DNA of 26,661 bases from Saksenaea vasiformis B4078 (GCA_000697055.1 JNDT01001708.1:1-26661); one strand, 5' to 3'. Numbered from the stretch's first letter, positions 1 to 10,840 are shown. Notes: generated by a model not told the origin, from the sequence alone. A program made the numbers and translations.

Positions 1-84
1 AAATCCAATCGAAAATCCATACAAAATAGGAAAATCTATTCAAAACTTGATCAAATTATTCATTAAGAAAAACAATTGAAAAAC

Positions 85-1374
85 ATGACGGAAGCCAAAG
101 GAACTACTGTGTTGGCCACTACCACACCAACTGAAACTCTGAGCTACAAACCAAAACTAATCGAATTCCATGGTCTGGATGGTGAAGATTTCCGATACTT
201 CAAACAAATCTTAGAATCCTTCTTCGCATTTGCCAATGCCTCTTCTGCTAATCGAAGGGTTGCAATCCTTCAGGCACAATTAAGAAGAAGCGCACGTGTC
301 TTCTTCGACCGAAACATAAAGAAACCAAGTGAAGTAACATACGAGGAAGCCATCAAGATTCTTGAAAAAGAATATGTCACCGAAGATGTCTTACAATGCT
401 ATCGGGATGCTTTTGATGAAATGATGCAAGGAGAAAATGAACCACCAAAAACATTTCTCGCACGACTTTCAGAAGCTGCTGACATGTCGAATATCATGGA
501 TGAACGCCACATTGAATTACGATTCAAAACTGGATTACTACCTGAAATAAGGACACACTGCCGTTTAGTGAATGCTATCACACATGAAAGTATTGTTAAA
601 GCTGCCACAGGATACTGGAACACATATCGGCAGAACAATACCCTGCCAACTACACATAACCCATTTATACCTTACTCAGTTGAAAAACCTGATCGTCAGT
701 CTGAACACAAAAACAAGGTATCACATGTGGTACCTAGTCCAGCAAGTCCTCAAGTTAAGCCACAACAAGACCCAATGGATGAACTCACAAACCGAATGCA
801 AGCCCTCGAATTATATGAGATGGAACGCGGCCAAAATCTAACTGACTATTTAACTATGGATATTCGAAACATCATCCGAGATGAAGCTCGATATCAGTTT
901 CAACAGATGAACTATAATCAAAGGTTCCCTCGACCTGGAAATCCTAACCAATACAGACGAAACAACAGACAAAATTTGTACCGAGATGAATGGTTACAGG
1001 ATCAGACCTATAATAACTATAATCATGGTTACTATTACGATCAGCCATTCAATCAAAATCCACCAAGAAATAACCCAAGGAATCATTACCAAAGAGATCA
1101 GCCCCGATATAACTATCCAGCCCAAGAAAGACATCAAGATTACCGATATCATAACAGATCTGCTGGTAATATATATCCAAACCAACCAAACGCCTATCAA
1201 GGTCCAGGAAATGCTTCCACATACAATATTCAGTCACAATGGCAACCAGCAAATAATCATCGAGAAGCAGCACATCATCAAGGACACTATCAAGGTCCCA
1301 TACAAGGATCGCAACCAGCAAAAATAAACACACAGCAACCACAGCAGTCAAAAAACTTCAGGGCTCAGCTGTAA
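85..1374 (+). CDS. gag: Gag-like protein of element 1 (429 aa, intact)
   Basis: Structural polyprotein expected to form the cytoplasmic retrotransposon particle. I start it at the ATG at 85; the open frame also runs upstream through a TTG at 76, which I do not favour in a eukaryote. Residues ~25-190 are charged and helical-looking, with a capsid-like section (FHGLDGEDFRYFKQILESFF near the start). The C-terminal half is rich in Q, N, P and Y, with repeated RYN/NYN/HYQ-type runs, low in complexity and probably disordered or RNA-binding. I see no CCHC zinc knuckle, which is unusual for a Ty3-type Gag but not unique. It has no internal stop, unlike pol. It ends at TAA 1372-1374, inside the loop of a predicted stem-loop that follows a slippery heptamer. 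Confidence 0.8.
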   Translation: MTEAKGTTVLATTTPTETLSYKPKLIEFHGLDGEDFRYFKQILESFFAFANASSANRRVAILQAQLRRSARVFFDRNIKKPSEVTYEEAIKILEKEYVTEDVLQCYRDAFDEMMQGENEPPKTFLARLSEAADMSNIMDERHIELRFKTGLLPEIRTHCRLVNAITHESIVKAATGYWNTYRQNNTLPTTHNPFIPYSVEKPDRQSEHKNKVSHVVPSPASPQVKPQQDPMDELTNRMQALELYEMERGQNLTDYLTMDIRNIIRDEARYQFQQMNYNQRFPRPGNPNQYRRNNRQNLYRDEWLQDQTYNNYNHGYYYDQPFNQNPPRNNPRNHYQRDQPRYNYPAQERHQDYRYHNRSAGNIYPNQPNAYQGPGNASTYNIQSQWQPANNHREAAHHQGHYQGPIQGSQPAKINTQQPQQSKNFRAQL

Positions 1375-1386
1375 ATGGTCAGCTGA
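1350..1386 (+). promoter_or_regulatory. Probable -1 programmed ribosomal frameshift signal (gag to pol)
   Basis: The heptamer A AAA AAC at 1350-1356 is in the gag frame as X XXY YYZ, the canonical -1 slippery sequence. After an 8-nt spacer (1357-1364) comes a possible 7-bp stem, TCAGCTG (1365-1371) with CAGCTGA (1380-1386), closing an 8-nt loop that contains the gag stop codon. Pol lies in the -1 frame relative to gag and is open from this point. Slippery site, spacing, stem and frame all agree. Frameshifting itself is inferred. Confidence 0.72.
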
Positions 1387-4300
1387 ATGGCCCGCAAGCA
1401 AAATCCATACCACTACACGCTCTTCTTGAACCTCCAGCCTCATCATATAATTACCCTCACGATTATTATTATTCAGACACATTGCAATACACACAACCAG
1501 AGTCAACGACATACGATCTGTATGCTGCCAGACCTGAAAAACCGAAGGAACCCATAATAGAAATCTGACAACCAAAAGCGCATGTCAACAAGCCTACACC
1601 TCGCCCCAAAGATAACACCACCAAACGCACTGGTCAACCAAAATCGGTACCAATAAAACAAAAGAAGACAGTGCGATTCACAGAGACAGAACAGTCGGAA
1701 CAACCAAAGGAGCCGCAAATCGCTGCAAAAACGAATAATCCACTAGCTGCACCTATACCCGCCTTTGCAGAATTACCAATCAACCCTGTCAATTTTCCGC
1801 AAGGACCAGTTCATCCCATGTTTGGAGAAACTACGTTGACATCAGAAGCCACACCTACGTGGACTAATCCACAAAAAGATCCTACTGCAAACTGGATGAA
1901 CTTCAGGACTGCCGTAGAAGATATTGACATGGATGCATCAGTAGAAAAGGCGCAGACAACTTCTTCTGAAAAGGACAAGTCTAAGAAAAAGCAGCCAGCC
2001 AAAAAGGGTAATCAATCTCCAAAAACAGCAAGAAAGTCAAAAGAAACCATCGTGCCATCGATTACGAACCTGACAACAGGCACCTATAACATTGCACGCG
2101 ATGTGCTAGAACAACCCGCCAATATAAAAATCGGAGAATTAATTACAGTTGCACCATCAATGCGCAGACAACTGATAACAGCATGCCAAACACAGAAGAA
2201 ATCACTGGCAACTCTTGATGACGGATATCCAGATACTACTGCTGTATACACGCAATTCAAAATCAATGGTCTGCATATACGCACTCTTATTGATTGCGGT
2301 GCTGCAAAGACGTTGTAAGTGTGGTTTTGTGTAAGAGAGAAAAAGAAAGAAAAAAAAAGAAAAGAAAAGAGAAAAAGAAATATGTCGTTCGGTTGCAATG
2401 GAACAAAACAGGCAGCGCTCGGAATGATTTATAATGTCCCCATCAGTGTTGGAGATCATATTACTATACCATTAACAGTTGAAATTTTACCATCATCTCC
2501 TGTGCCACTCATCATTGGAAGCAACTGGCTGGATCGTGCACAAGCCATCATTAGCTATCAAACCGGAAAACTCATAGTCACATACAAAGGACAACGTACA
2601 GAGATACCAATTCAATACACTCGCCCACAAAAGTTCCAGGAATTATATCACTTAACCAATCCTAACCTATCTGTGAAATCAGAACCTGATAAACTACCTG
2701 ACGAATCCAGTGAAAGCGATGAATCCTCAGTTGATACTCCAAGCGATACTGAAAGCGAAGAAGATGAATATGAAAATCTTCAGCACGAAATTCAACCTGA
2801 ATATTATGATCCATTCCATGAACCGTTTCCATACTACAACTGTGATAGCCAGGATACCGAACTATTCCATATAGAAAATGACACAACTGCAAAACTGAAT
2901 GCTGTAAATACTGAGGAAGGATATGAGATCTTCATTGAAGGAAACGATCTCCCTATCCCAGCATGTTTGCGCACTACCATTCATCTTCAGCTTCCAGAAA
3001 AATGTGTATCAACTCATGTGTTTGAAACCACAAAAGTTATATGGGAATCATCATCAATATACATCCTTGTATCACCAGTACCAGAAGAAACAAGAGATAT
3101 CGACTTCATCTTCATCAACGAATCATGTGACGTAATAGTACTCGCATGTAACACTCATATCAGGCGACTCTTACCAATCACAGAAAAAGAATGCACTGGT
3201 TATAATCTAGCACACATCGATTTTGATACAATCCAATTACCAACATCAGACGCATCCACTTTGGATATCAAGAAATGAGAGAAAATCGAGGTCGGCAATT
3301 TACTGACCGAAACAGCCAAAAAATTTTACCAACTGATCGCCGCATTCTCAGACATCTTTGACTGGGATAAAGATACACTTGGAAAAACTTCACTATTAGA
3401 ACATCACATCATTACAGAAGATGTACCACCTATCCAATGCCGTCCATATCGTCTAGCTCCAGTAGAATCCAATGCTTTAAAAGAAGAACTGGACAAATTT
3501 TGTAAAATGGAAGTCATATGACCATCATCAAGTCCATGGGCCGCACCAGTCATCTTAGTTAAAAAGAAGAATGGAGAATACCGCTTAGTTATTGACTACC
3601 AAAAACTGAATGCCATCACCAAAAAGGATTCTTATCCATTACCCTGAATCGATGAGCTACTGGATTCTCTAGGAACAGCCTCTGTATTCTCTGCGCTAGA
3701 CATGCGCTCAGGCTTTCACCAAGTGCCCATGTCCCCACGATCAATAGAACGAACTGCGTTCACCACAAAATTCAGGACATACGAATACCTAACGATGCCA
3801 ATGGGATTAACAAATTCGCCCGCAACATTCCAACGATTAGTGGACCTTTGTTTTCAGCTACTCATTAATGAATGTCTAGTTGCATACATCGATGACCTAA
3901 ATGTATACTCACAGACACCCTTGAATCACCTTAAGGATCTTGCAAAAGTCTTTACCTGTGTACGAAACGCGAACCTTAAGTTGAATCCATCCAAATGCAT
4001 CTTCTTCAAAGACTCGTTAAAGTTTCTTGGATTTCTTGTAACTGCAACAGGACTACAAGCCGACCCAGACAAGATCGAAAAGATTCTCAGCTATCCAATA
4101 CCCAAAACTGTAACAGACGTACGAAGCTTTTTGGGCATAGCATCCTACTACAGACGTTTCATCAAGAATTTTGCAGCAACTGCACGGCCATTGCATAATC
4201 TGACCAAAAAGGAAATTGACTCCCGCGTTTGGACAGACAAGACCCAAGATGCCTTTGACACGCTCAAGAAAGCGCTAACTGAAGCACCAATTTTATTACG

Positions 4301-6299
4301 ACCTGATTTTGACAAACCCTTTATCCTCATAACTGATGCATCATACAAAGGATTAGGAGCAGTACTCACACAACTTGATGCAGACGGCAAGGAACACGTT
4401 ATATTGTACGCTAGCCATGGTTTAAAGAACAGTGAGAAAAATTACGGAGTTTCCAAACTCGAATGCTTAGCCGTCATATGGTCTGTCAAAACACTTCGAC
4501 CTTATTTGCTTGGAAAACCGTTCACCATTATCACTGATCATTCCGCTTTGAAAGGATTGTTGAATACTGGAAACCCCACTGGAATCATTGCACGATGGAT
4601 AAATCTACTAAGCGAATACGACTACGAAGTCAAGTATCACCCTGGAAGGAAAAACCAGAGTGCAGATTTTCTCTCACGACTAGGATACTAATCCGATGTC
4701 AATGCCCTGATTATTGTCTATACTCACACCCCCTTGTTACACAAAAAAAAATGTCAAAAAAAAAAATTATATTCCGACCAGTACGGGATGTCATTAAACT
4801 CATGCGAAACATCAATGAATAGTATACCAAACAACATATCAAATTACAAACCACAGAGAATTACTTGCACATTTACATTTTCACTCGAAATACTTGATCT
4901 ATATCATTACAACAATTACTGCGATCCATTGTTACACAATCCAACCTTCAATAACCTTGCAGGAAACTTGACAATCATGGATGAGCACAGATACCAACAA
5001 TTGTGTTACCATCTATCAACTTTAGAATATCCTCCTGACATTACTGCACAACAAAGACACTATCTCCAGACTCAAGCCAAGCACTATTTCATGCACGATG
5101 ACAAACTTTACCAATGAGGAAAACGCACTCAACTTGTATTGATGCGACGTGATGCTGATGCTGCGATCTGGATGGTACATGAACACCCACTAGGTGGCCA
5201 CTTTGCATATGCAGCAACATATTCGAAAATCACTAAACAATACTACTGGGAAAGTATGTCAAATGATGTATGAGATTTTATTGCACAATGCCTGTGATGT
5301 CAAAAAATGGGCAAACCCAGTCTGAATGAACAATTACATCCGATCCCCGTAACGAATGAGCCCTTTTATGAAATCGGAATGGACATCAAACATATGGCTA
5401 CATCAAGAGCTGGTCACCGCTATATTATAATTGCCATGGATTACCTCACAAAATGGGTTGAAGCTCGCGCTTTACAATTTGCCAATGCATCAGAAGTAGC
5501 CCACTTCTTTTATGAAGATATTATTTGCCAACATGGATGCCCGCGATCAATTATATCAGACAATGGACAACCTTTTGTCAATGGCATTATTGCCAGCATT
5601 TGTCAACAATACGAGATCAAACACAAAACTGCAACTCCATATCACCCGCAAACAAATGGACTTGTCAAAAGATTTAATCACACACTAGGACAAATCTTAT
5701 GCAAAAGAACAGCTGATGAGAAAAACGACTGGCACTTGTATTTGCCTGCAACGTTGTTTGCATACTGCACAAAAATACACAGAACCACACAACAAACTCC
5801 TTTTTACCTTGTCTATGGACGACAAGCGTACACACCACTAGATCGAAATCTAGAATCAAACAGCTTAAATCAAACGGATGATGATCTGAATGATCAACTA
5901 AAACGATGCATTGAAAAAGAAATAACGACATTACAGACGATACGTGATACTGCATGTGAGACGATAGCTGTAGCACAAAGACAACAAAAGAAGGTCATTG
6001 ATGCAAAAATCTTGTCCAAAGCACGACACCTGCAACCACCATTTCAAGTTGGCGACTACATTGAATTATACAGAACTGCACTTGAGTTCACGTGGGCTGG
6101 AAAACTAGAAGATCAATGGGATGGACCATACATCATACATCACACTTTTCCCAAAGGAGTCTATCAACTCAAAACTATCAATGGGAAAATTCAATCATCC
6201 AAAACTCACGGAAATCGTCTACAGATATATAAATACCCTAATGTTGAATTCCATCGACCTTCATCACAACTGACAATCCCCATACCAGATGCTCCCTGA
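1354..6299 (+). pseudogene. pol: Pol polyprotein of element 1 (protease-RT-RNase H-integrase), broken by stops
   Basis: The whole pol reads in one frame, -1 to gag. Domains in order: a linker to ~2200; aspartic protease with LIDCGA at 2286-2303 and the later IIGSNWL; reverse transcriptase with the FHQVP region and YIDD at 3885-3896; RNase H with ITDAS near 4329-4343; integrase with an HHCC zinc finger (~5180-5300), Asp codons at 5382-5384 and 5559-5561, and a GPY/F-type tail around 6100-6170. There is no chromodomain. In-frame stops are TGA at 1566, 3276, 3519, 3645, 5115, 5271 and 5295, and TAA at 2316 and 4689. No net frameshift is seen. The TGA codons at 3519 and 3645 replace conserved Arg in 'I-R-P-S' and 'L-P-R-I-D'. 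The third catalytic residue of integrase (5667-5669) is Lys instead of Glu. The copy is dead, but recently enough that every domain can still be read. Confidence 0.9.
2319..2381 (+). repeat. Purine-rich (GA/AAAAG) tract replacing protease sequence
   Basis: Directly after the protease active site and a TAA, about 60 bases consist mostly of A and G in AAAGA/AAAAG units and encode a Lys/Glu/Arg run. A Ty3 protease would normally have about 20-30 ordinary residues here before the 'NGTKQAALG' type segment. The reading frame is kept across the tract. A GTAAGT occurs at 2315, but the purine-rich interior is unlike an intron. Confidence 0.6.
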
Positions 6300-6900
6300 A
6301 ACCAAACACACCCTCCAACAGTTGAACGCTGACCAACTGTTGCAACTACTGTGTCTCTTCTTTCTGGTACAGGTCCCAGCACAAGAGATACCAGAGATAC
6401 CAGTGCCTGCTCCTGCTCTCAAATCCCAGAACCAGTCATCTTCATCGCCCATTCCTGAATATGACCCTCAATCTGCCTACTTGTCTTCTCCACATTTGCC
6501 AAAAACTGCAACGTCCTTGGTTAATCCCGATCCAATTGATATACTTGCTGATCCTTGGGCTAATATACTACCTGACACCAGTATCACAGAAACAAATGAT
6601 TGGCTAACTGATAACAAGGAGATTTGTAAGGAAAATCAACTGGAACAACCCACTACCAAAGCCCTTGAAACACAACTTCAAGAACTTGTCAAAGAACTCG
6701 ATCACATTCTCCACATCATAATGCACGCTGACAACATGGAACAGCACCTTGTCCACCACATTGGTGTCCATATTGCTAATATTTGTCATTTCAAATATGG
6801 CCATCTTGATAGATTGAAGTACATTCGCCTTTGCCGCCAGTATGTCCATGACCACCTCCCTACCACTCTCTGCATCTATCTCTACCTTGATGTCTACTGA
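6289..6900 (+). CDS. Extra ORF after pol in element 1 (203 aa), function unknown
   Basis: This frame opens with an ATG that overlaps the last 11 bases of pol and ends at TGA just before the 3' LTR. I do not recognise a family. The N terminus has a short hydrophobic stretch (LLQLLCLFFLV, residues ~17-27) that could be a signal or anchor segment, followed by a Pro/Ser-rich linker (~30-75). The C-terminal third looks helical and is rich in His and Leu. It has no premature stop in 203 codons, whereas the neighbouring pol has nine. It could be an accessory or env-position ORF, or the displaced C terminus of pol reached by a frameshift; the pol frame itself stays partly readable for ~170 bases after its stop. 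Whether it is expressed is unknown. Confidence 0.5.
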   Translation: MLPETKHTLQQLNADQLLQLLCLFFLVQVPAQEIPEIPVPAPALKSQNQSSSSPIPEYDPQSAYLSSPHLPKTATSLVNPDPIDILADPWANILPDTSITETNDWLTDNKEICKENQLEQPTTKALETQLQELVKELDHILHIIMHADNMEQHLVHHIGVHIANICHFKYGHLDRLKYIRLCRQYVHDHLPTTLCIYLYLDVY

Positions 6901-7215
6901 CAATATGACATCTTACTTCGTCCGGAGTGACGAACTCCTTGGCCAGGGGATATGTAGGATCCCATCTTTTTTATTAGTTTATTTTTTTTAATTTTTTTCT
7001 TTTTGCTTATTTTAGTTTTTTTTCTTTTGTTATCTTTTTATTTTGTTATTTTTTTATTTCTATCTTATTCTTATCTTGAAACTACTGGTGTTAAATAAAT
7101 GAGAATGAAGAAAAACGATGGAGAAAAAGAATGAAGAGCACTAAGATACAGCAACCGCCGCTTCAGATTAAAAACCCCCAAATTACATGGTTTACACCCC
7201 CCACATTTGTGCTGC

Positions 7216-7309
7216 GTAGCAACACAGGAAGGTTCACAACGTAGCAACACAGGAGAGTTCACAACGTAGCAACACAGGAGAGTTCATACTGTAGCAACAC
7301 GGGTAAATC
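7216..7309 (+). repeat. 25-bp minisatellite inside the LTR, four units
   Basis: The unit GTAGCAACACAGGAGAGTTC plus about 5 bases starts at 7216, 7241, 7266 and 7291; the last unit is diverged. The inverted LTR copy at 24817-24936 carries five units, so copy number varies between family members. Confidence 0.9.
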
Positions 7310-7377
7310 AGTAACAAGGCAACCCAGGAAAATTTAGTTTCAAGATAGATTTCCTTTTTTGTATCGATCAATTTTTG

Positions 7378-7385
7378 TATAAATA
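7378..7385 (+). promoter_or_regulatory. TATA box of element 1 LTR promoter
   Basis: TATAAATA, conserved at 24555-24562 in the inverted LTR copy, with AATAAA shortly downstream. Position and conservation fit an LTR core promoter. Confidence 0.6.
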
Positions 7386-7440
7386 CTTCAACTTTTTGTT
7401 CAATAAATCAACAGGTTAAAACAGCATCTTTCTCTTAGTT

Positions 7441-8454
7441 TTTCTCAAGTACTCAAAAAGGTCTTTTCTAAAGGTTTTCTTTTATTTTTCAAGCCACCTT
7501 TCTTTATCTGCTCTGCCTCCATTGGTTATTCTCAAGAAACTACCGTTAACCAGAATCTATTGATTCTTTTTCTTTTTCTTTTCTTTTTTTTTTTTTTACT
7601 CTTTTTCCTGACAAACGACAACAATTCTGCTGTCTTCCCTTTTTATTTCATCTTTTCTTTTATTTCTTTTCTTATCAAATCTCTTTTTATTCCTTCTGAT
7701 CCAACCCGCTGATCACTTGAAGAATATCATTTTTTTATCTCTATTTGATATCCATATTTGACAGATCCAACACGAGATCATAGGTAATCATACAAACGAT
7801 TTAACTAACGAATCAGATTCTTTTATCAAACAAGAACTCTTCTGACCTTGTCTTTATTGACAACCTCTTTTCTTTTTCTTTTCTTTCATTTATCTTCATT
7901 GATAAATACTCCAAGTCTTGGTGTCTGACTCAAATCTATACCTGGTACTCACTAACATTGAACTAAATTCTATGAAACTGAACTCTTATCTGAACTGAAC
8001 TTTTATTCATTCTTATTTTCTTATCACTGCTTCTGTCATATCACTGAAGTCTACCTAAGAACTTAACTACCTGAAATTTCCAGCATAACAACGCCATCTA
8101 ACAAAAAAAAAATTCTCAAATTCCCTTTTTCTTTCTTTTGCTGGCTACTACTACTACTATTGAGCCGCGTTTTGTTTGTACTGCCATTGTAACTAATTGA
8201 CATGCAAATTCCAATTACCAATAAATGACGCCTCCATCTATTTTATGCACATGAACATCTCAAATGCTTTTCTGTTTTGACGTTGAAATTAATTAATCTC
8301 TTTCACTAATTACGGCTATTATGGCATTTACTTATGTTAAACACATTAAACATTTGTACAAGAACATATATATATGCATGCTTGCGAATGTAGAGTAATG
8401 TAGAAAGTCAAAGGTAAAGAGTTTTATATAAAAACAAGTGTTACAGACAGAAGT
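7441..8454. other. T-rich non-coding stretch, no gene seen
   Basis: Long pyrimidine tracts (TTTTC runs around 7568-7600 and 7860-7885) and a short CTA microsatellite near 8147-8161. No frame shows a recognisable protein on either strand. The first part may be U5 of the element 1 LTR. The last part may be 5' sequence of the MULE-like element that follows. Confidence 0.6.
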
Positions 8455-8762
8455 CGATATAATAAGAAGTTGGTACAATAAAAAAGTTGATACAATAAGA
8501 AGTTGATATTATAAAAAATTGGTACAGTATAAAGTTGGTACAGTACAAAGTCAGTACAGTACAAAGTCAGTACAGTACAAAGTCAGTACAGTACAAAGTT
8601 GGTACAGTACAAAGTCAGTACAGTTTATATACTCAAACTAAATACTGATGGTTTTTTAAAATCAGTACAAAATCTGTACTGACTACTGACAGTTCAGTAC
8701 AACCTGTTATACTGACCTACAACAGTTCAGTACAGTTCAGTACAGTTGTCAGTACAGTCAGT
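8455..8762 (+). repeat. 16-bp tandem repeat (AAAGTCAGTACAGTAC) and derived sequence
   Basis: Six good units of AAAGTYRGTACAGTAC start at 8531, 8547, 8563, 8579, 8595 and 8611. Degenerate units precede them from ~8455, and scattered CAGTACAGTT motifs follow to ~8762. An inverted repeat at 8662-8669/8675-8682 (TCAGTACA/TGTACTGA, 5-nt loop) lies within it. It sits directly upstream of the MULE-like coding remnant and may belong to that element. Confidence 0.8.
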
Positions 8763-8768
8763 TCAGTA

Positions 8769-10293
8769 TTAGGAGCCCTAGAAGGAGCACAAGCTGTAAT
8801 TAAAGATACTCTAAAGTCGTCTGGAAGCTTAAACAACGCTCTAACCAGAATTGATTACTGCATTCATTATCAAATATAGTTTACATTAATATTTGTTAAA
8901 CAGTTTCAGTACATTTACTTGATTTTTAACAATAGAGAGACATTATAAAACTGCAACAAGAACAAGAAAAACTGGATCGAGACCCATACCTCAGCAATGA
9001 TGATGAAAAGTTTCTATGCAATTTAAAAGAGAAAGTATTGCACTACACAATTGATCAGATAAAGCAAGAACTTTGATTTGTACCTAAAAGTCAATACACT
9101 GCAACTTCAAAAGATTACAATTGTATACCCCAATTGAATTTTAATTTACCTTGCCATCACCAGCTCCCATATCAGCAACCAGTACCATTGTCAATTATAG
9201 CAAAGTGCTGGTTACTTGATGAAAATACTACACAAGGTATGTATCTTTGTTTTAAATGCTAGTAATGATGTGACCTAAATTACCATTATTTTCAGAAACT
9301 GATGTAGAAACAAAAACAACTGGAGATTCATCTGCCATTCAGATATCACTCGATAGCTATATAAAAGAAAAGTTGTATGAATTTGAACAGCTTCTTGTGA
9401 ATACTAAAGAGAAACAACATTACGAATCTTTACTTTTACAGTTGACTGCAATTATGAGCACTTTATCTCCACCATCCTTGTCAGAACTCAAAGATCCCAC
9501 CCTGGTAGTAAAGAAAGGAAGACACACATCTACCAAGCATAATGCTATAGCAGTAGAAATAATAAATAAGAAAGTTGAAGATGAAAAGAAGAAGAGTGCA
9601 AAAAGGGAGAAATTGCAGAAAAAGAAAATCAACTTAGAAAAGACAGTGACAATACCAAAATTGAGATTAATTGTGAAGGAGCCGTCCCAAGTTACAAATA
9701 CAAAGTAAGTAAAGGAATAAATGGGCAATGATTCCATTAACATGTTCAGTAGAACCCACGTTATATAATCATCTACATTATAGTTGATTAATGGAGTTGC
9801 TGTAGATGCTCTTATTCCAGTTGATGCTGTACAATCCATATACAATCTCAGTAGTAATGGCAACTGTAGTTTTAGAGCCCTTGCGAAGTCTATTCAAAGA
9901 GATGAGGAGCAGTAGAGAATAGTCAAGTTAGCTATGAGCAGCCATCTCTGTATGCATCTAGATCTGTATCAAACAGCATTGTTCTATGATACAACAGCAT
10001 TGTTGAAAACTTTAGAATCGTGAGATTCTCCCTGCTCTTCTGAGCATTGGTTTCTTGTTTCTGACTATGCACAAGTTGCTGCAGATACTTTTAATACGCC
10101 AATAGCAGCATATATGGAGACAGGCAAAAATTTGCAACTGTTTCTTCCACTTGGAATGCCATTTCACCCATATGCATGTCCAATTGTTATTTAGTCTATC
10201 AATGGGAATCATATAGTTCTTATTGATCTCAAACCTAATCAAAAAGACTATCTCTGGCCACCCATCAATGCTCAACATCATCACGCATGTAAA
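8769..10293 (+). pseudogene. MULE-like transposase C terminus continuing into an OTU-type cysteine protease domain (left part)
   Basis: Reading + strand exons by eye gives a MULE/FAR1-type transposase tail. 'LEGAQAVIKDTLKSS' lies at ~8769-8815, and a decayed intron may end at 8936. The next exon has a SWIM-like segment with C-x-H and 'PLSIIAKCW' near 9150-9215. A GTATGT...TTTCAG intron spans 9237-9295. A Lys-rich linker exon (9296-9704) and a GTAAGT...TATAG intron (9705-9783) follow. The next exon holds an OTU-like domain: NGNCSFRAL at ~9856-9882 (catalytic Cys) and NHIVLIDLKP at ~10207-10236 (catalytic His). The Asp usually preceding GNC is replaced by Asn. Stops include TGA where Arg fits and TAG where Trp fits. 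There is a one-base phase mismatch across the second intron. The family assignments are recognition from motifs, not from a search. Confidence 0.65.
10286..10293. repeat. hAT target-site duplication, left copy
   Basis: CATGTAAA, identical to 14307-14314. Confidence 0.9.
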
Positions 10294-10559
10294 TAGAGAT
10301 TGGCATGAATGAATATATTCAAACATCTGAATATTCAAATATTTTTAAGAATATTCATATTCGTTCATTTATTCATATGTGAGATCATAACATGATTCAT
10401 TGAGTTCTAAGTTTTATTAATCATCGCAATCTCGGCATACAAATTAAGCAAAAATATATAGAAGACAGGCAGCCATGAGTATGCTATAATTGCTGAACTC
10501 ATTCTAGAAGTCGCATTGTTCAAGTTAATTAGCATAATCACAATGTTTATTGTAAGAAG

Positions 10560-10840
10560 ACAAAATGGTAACAAAAAAGAATGGCACTAAAATAAAGAAC
10601 AGCACTGAAAAAGAAAAAGGAGCAGTAGAAAGAAAAAGAAGAATGGCACTTAAAAAAAAGGACAGTAAAAAAAAAAAGGTAGTAAAAAAGACGGTAGTAA
10701 AAAAGATAGTAGTAAAAAAGATGGCAGTAAAAAAAAGATGGCAGTGAAAAAAAGATGGCAGTGAAAAAAGGACAGCAGCAAAAAAAGGACGGCAGTGAGA
10801 AAAAAAAAGGACAGTCAAAAAAAAAGAAAAAAAAGGAGGC
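10560..10840 (+). repeat. Purine-rich simple repeat (AGTAAAAAAGATGG-like) in the hAT 3' flank
   Basis: Imperfect tandem units of AGTAAAAAAGAYGG and related A/G runs occupy the interval between the transposase stop and the left subterminal region. The Lys-rich and Phe-rich frames here are products of the repeat, not genes. Confidence 0.8.

Larger units (their letters stand above)
1..7440 (+). mobile_element. Ty3/gypsy LTR retrotransposon (element 1), 5' LTR outside window
   Basis: The order gag, protease, reverse transcriptase, RNase H, integrase, extra ORF and LTR is the Ty3/gypsy order. Bases 1-84 are an A-rich untranslated leader before the gag ATG. The 5' LTR and primer binding site are not in the window. 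The 3' LTR starts at 6953 (TGTAGGAT) just after a purine-rich stretch at 6944-6952 that could be the polypurine tract. Its 3' boundary cannot be fixed because the partner LTR is missing; 7440 is a minimum. Pol is broken by several stops, so the copy is not autonomous as it stands. Confidence 0.9.
6953..7440 (+). repeat. 3' LTR of element 1 (minimum extent)
   Basis: The LTR begins TGTAGGAT after the last ORF. Its first ~450 bases match, in inverted orientation, the sequence at 24560-25202, including the T-rich start, a 25-bp tandem repeat, a TATAAATA box and an AATAAA signal. The 3' edge is uncertain. The sequence after 7440 may still be U5, since LTRs of 700-800 bp are common. Confidence 0.8.

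Noticed and set aside
1049..1351. - strand 100-codon frame under gag
   Set aside because: Shadow of the low-complexity gag C terminus; no independent support.
1566..5297. TGA as a reassigned sense codon rather than a stop
   Set aside because: TGA occurs at expected Arg positions, for which no reassignment is known, and TAA/TAG stops plus frameshifts are also present. CpG decay explains all of it.
7216..7309. CRISPR-like array
   Set aside because: The whole 25-bp unit repeats without unique spacers, it is inside an LTR, and the context is eukaryotic.
9420..9863. 147-codon - strand frame
   Set aside because: Antisense to the Lys-rich exon of the MULE-OTU remnant and crosses both its exon and intron.
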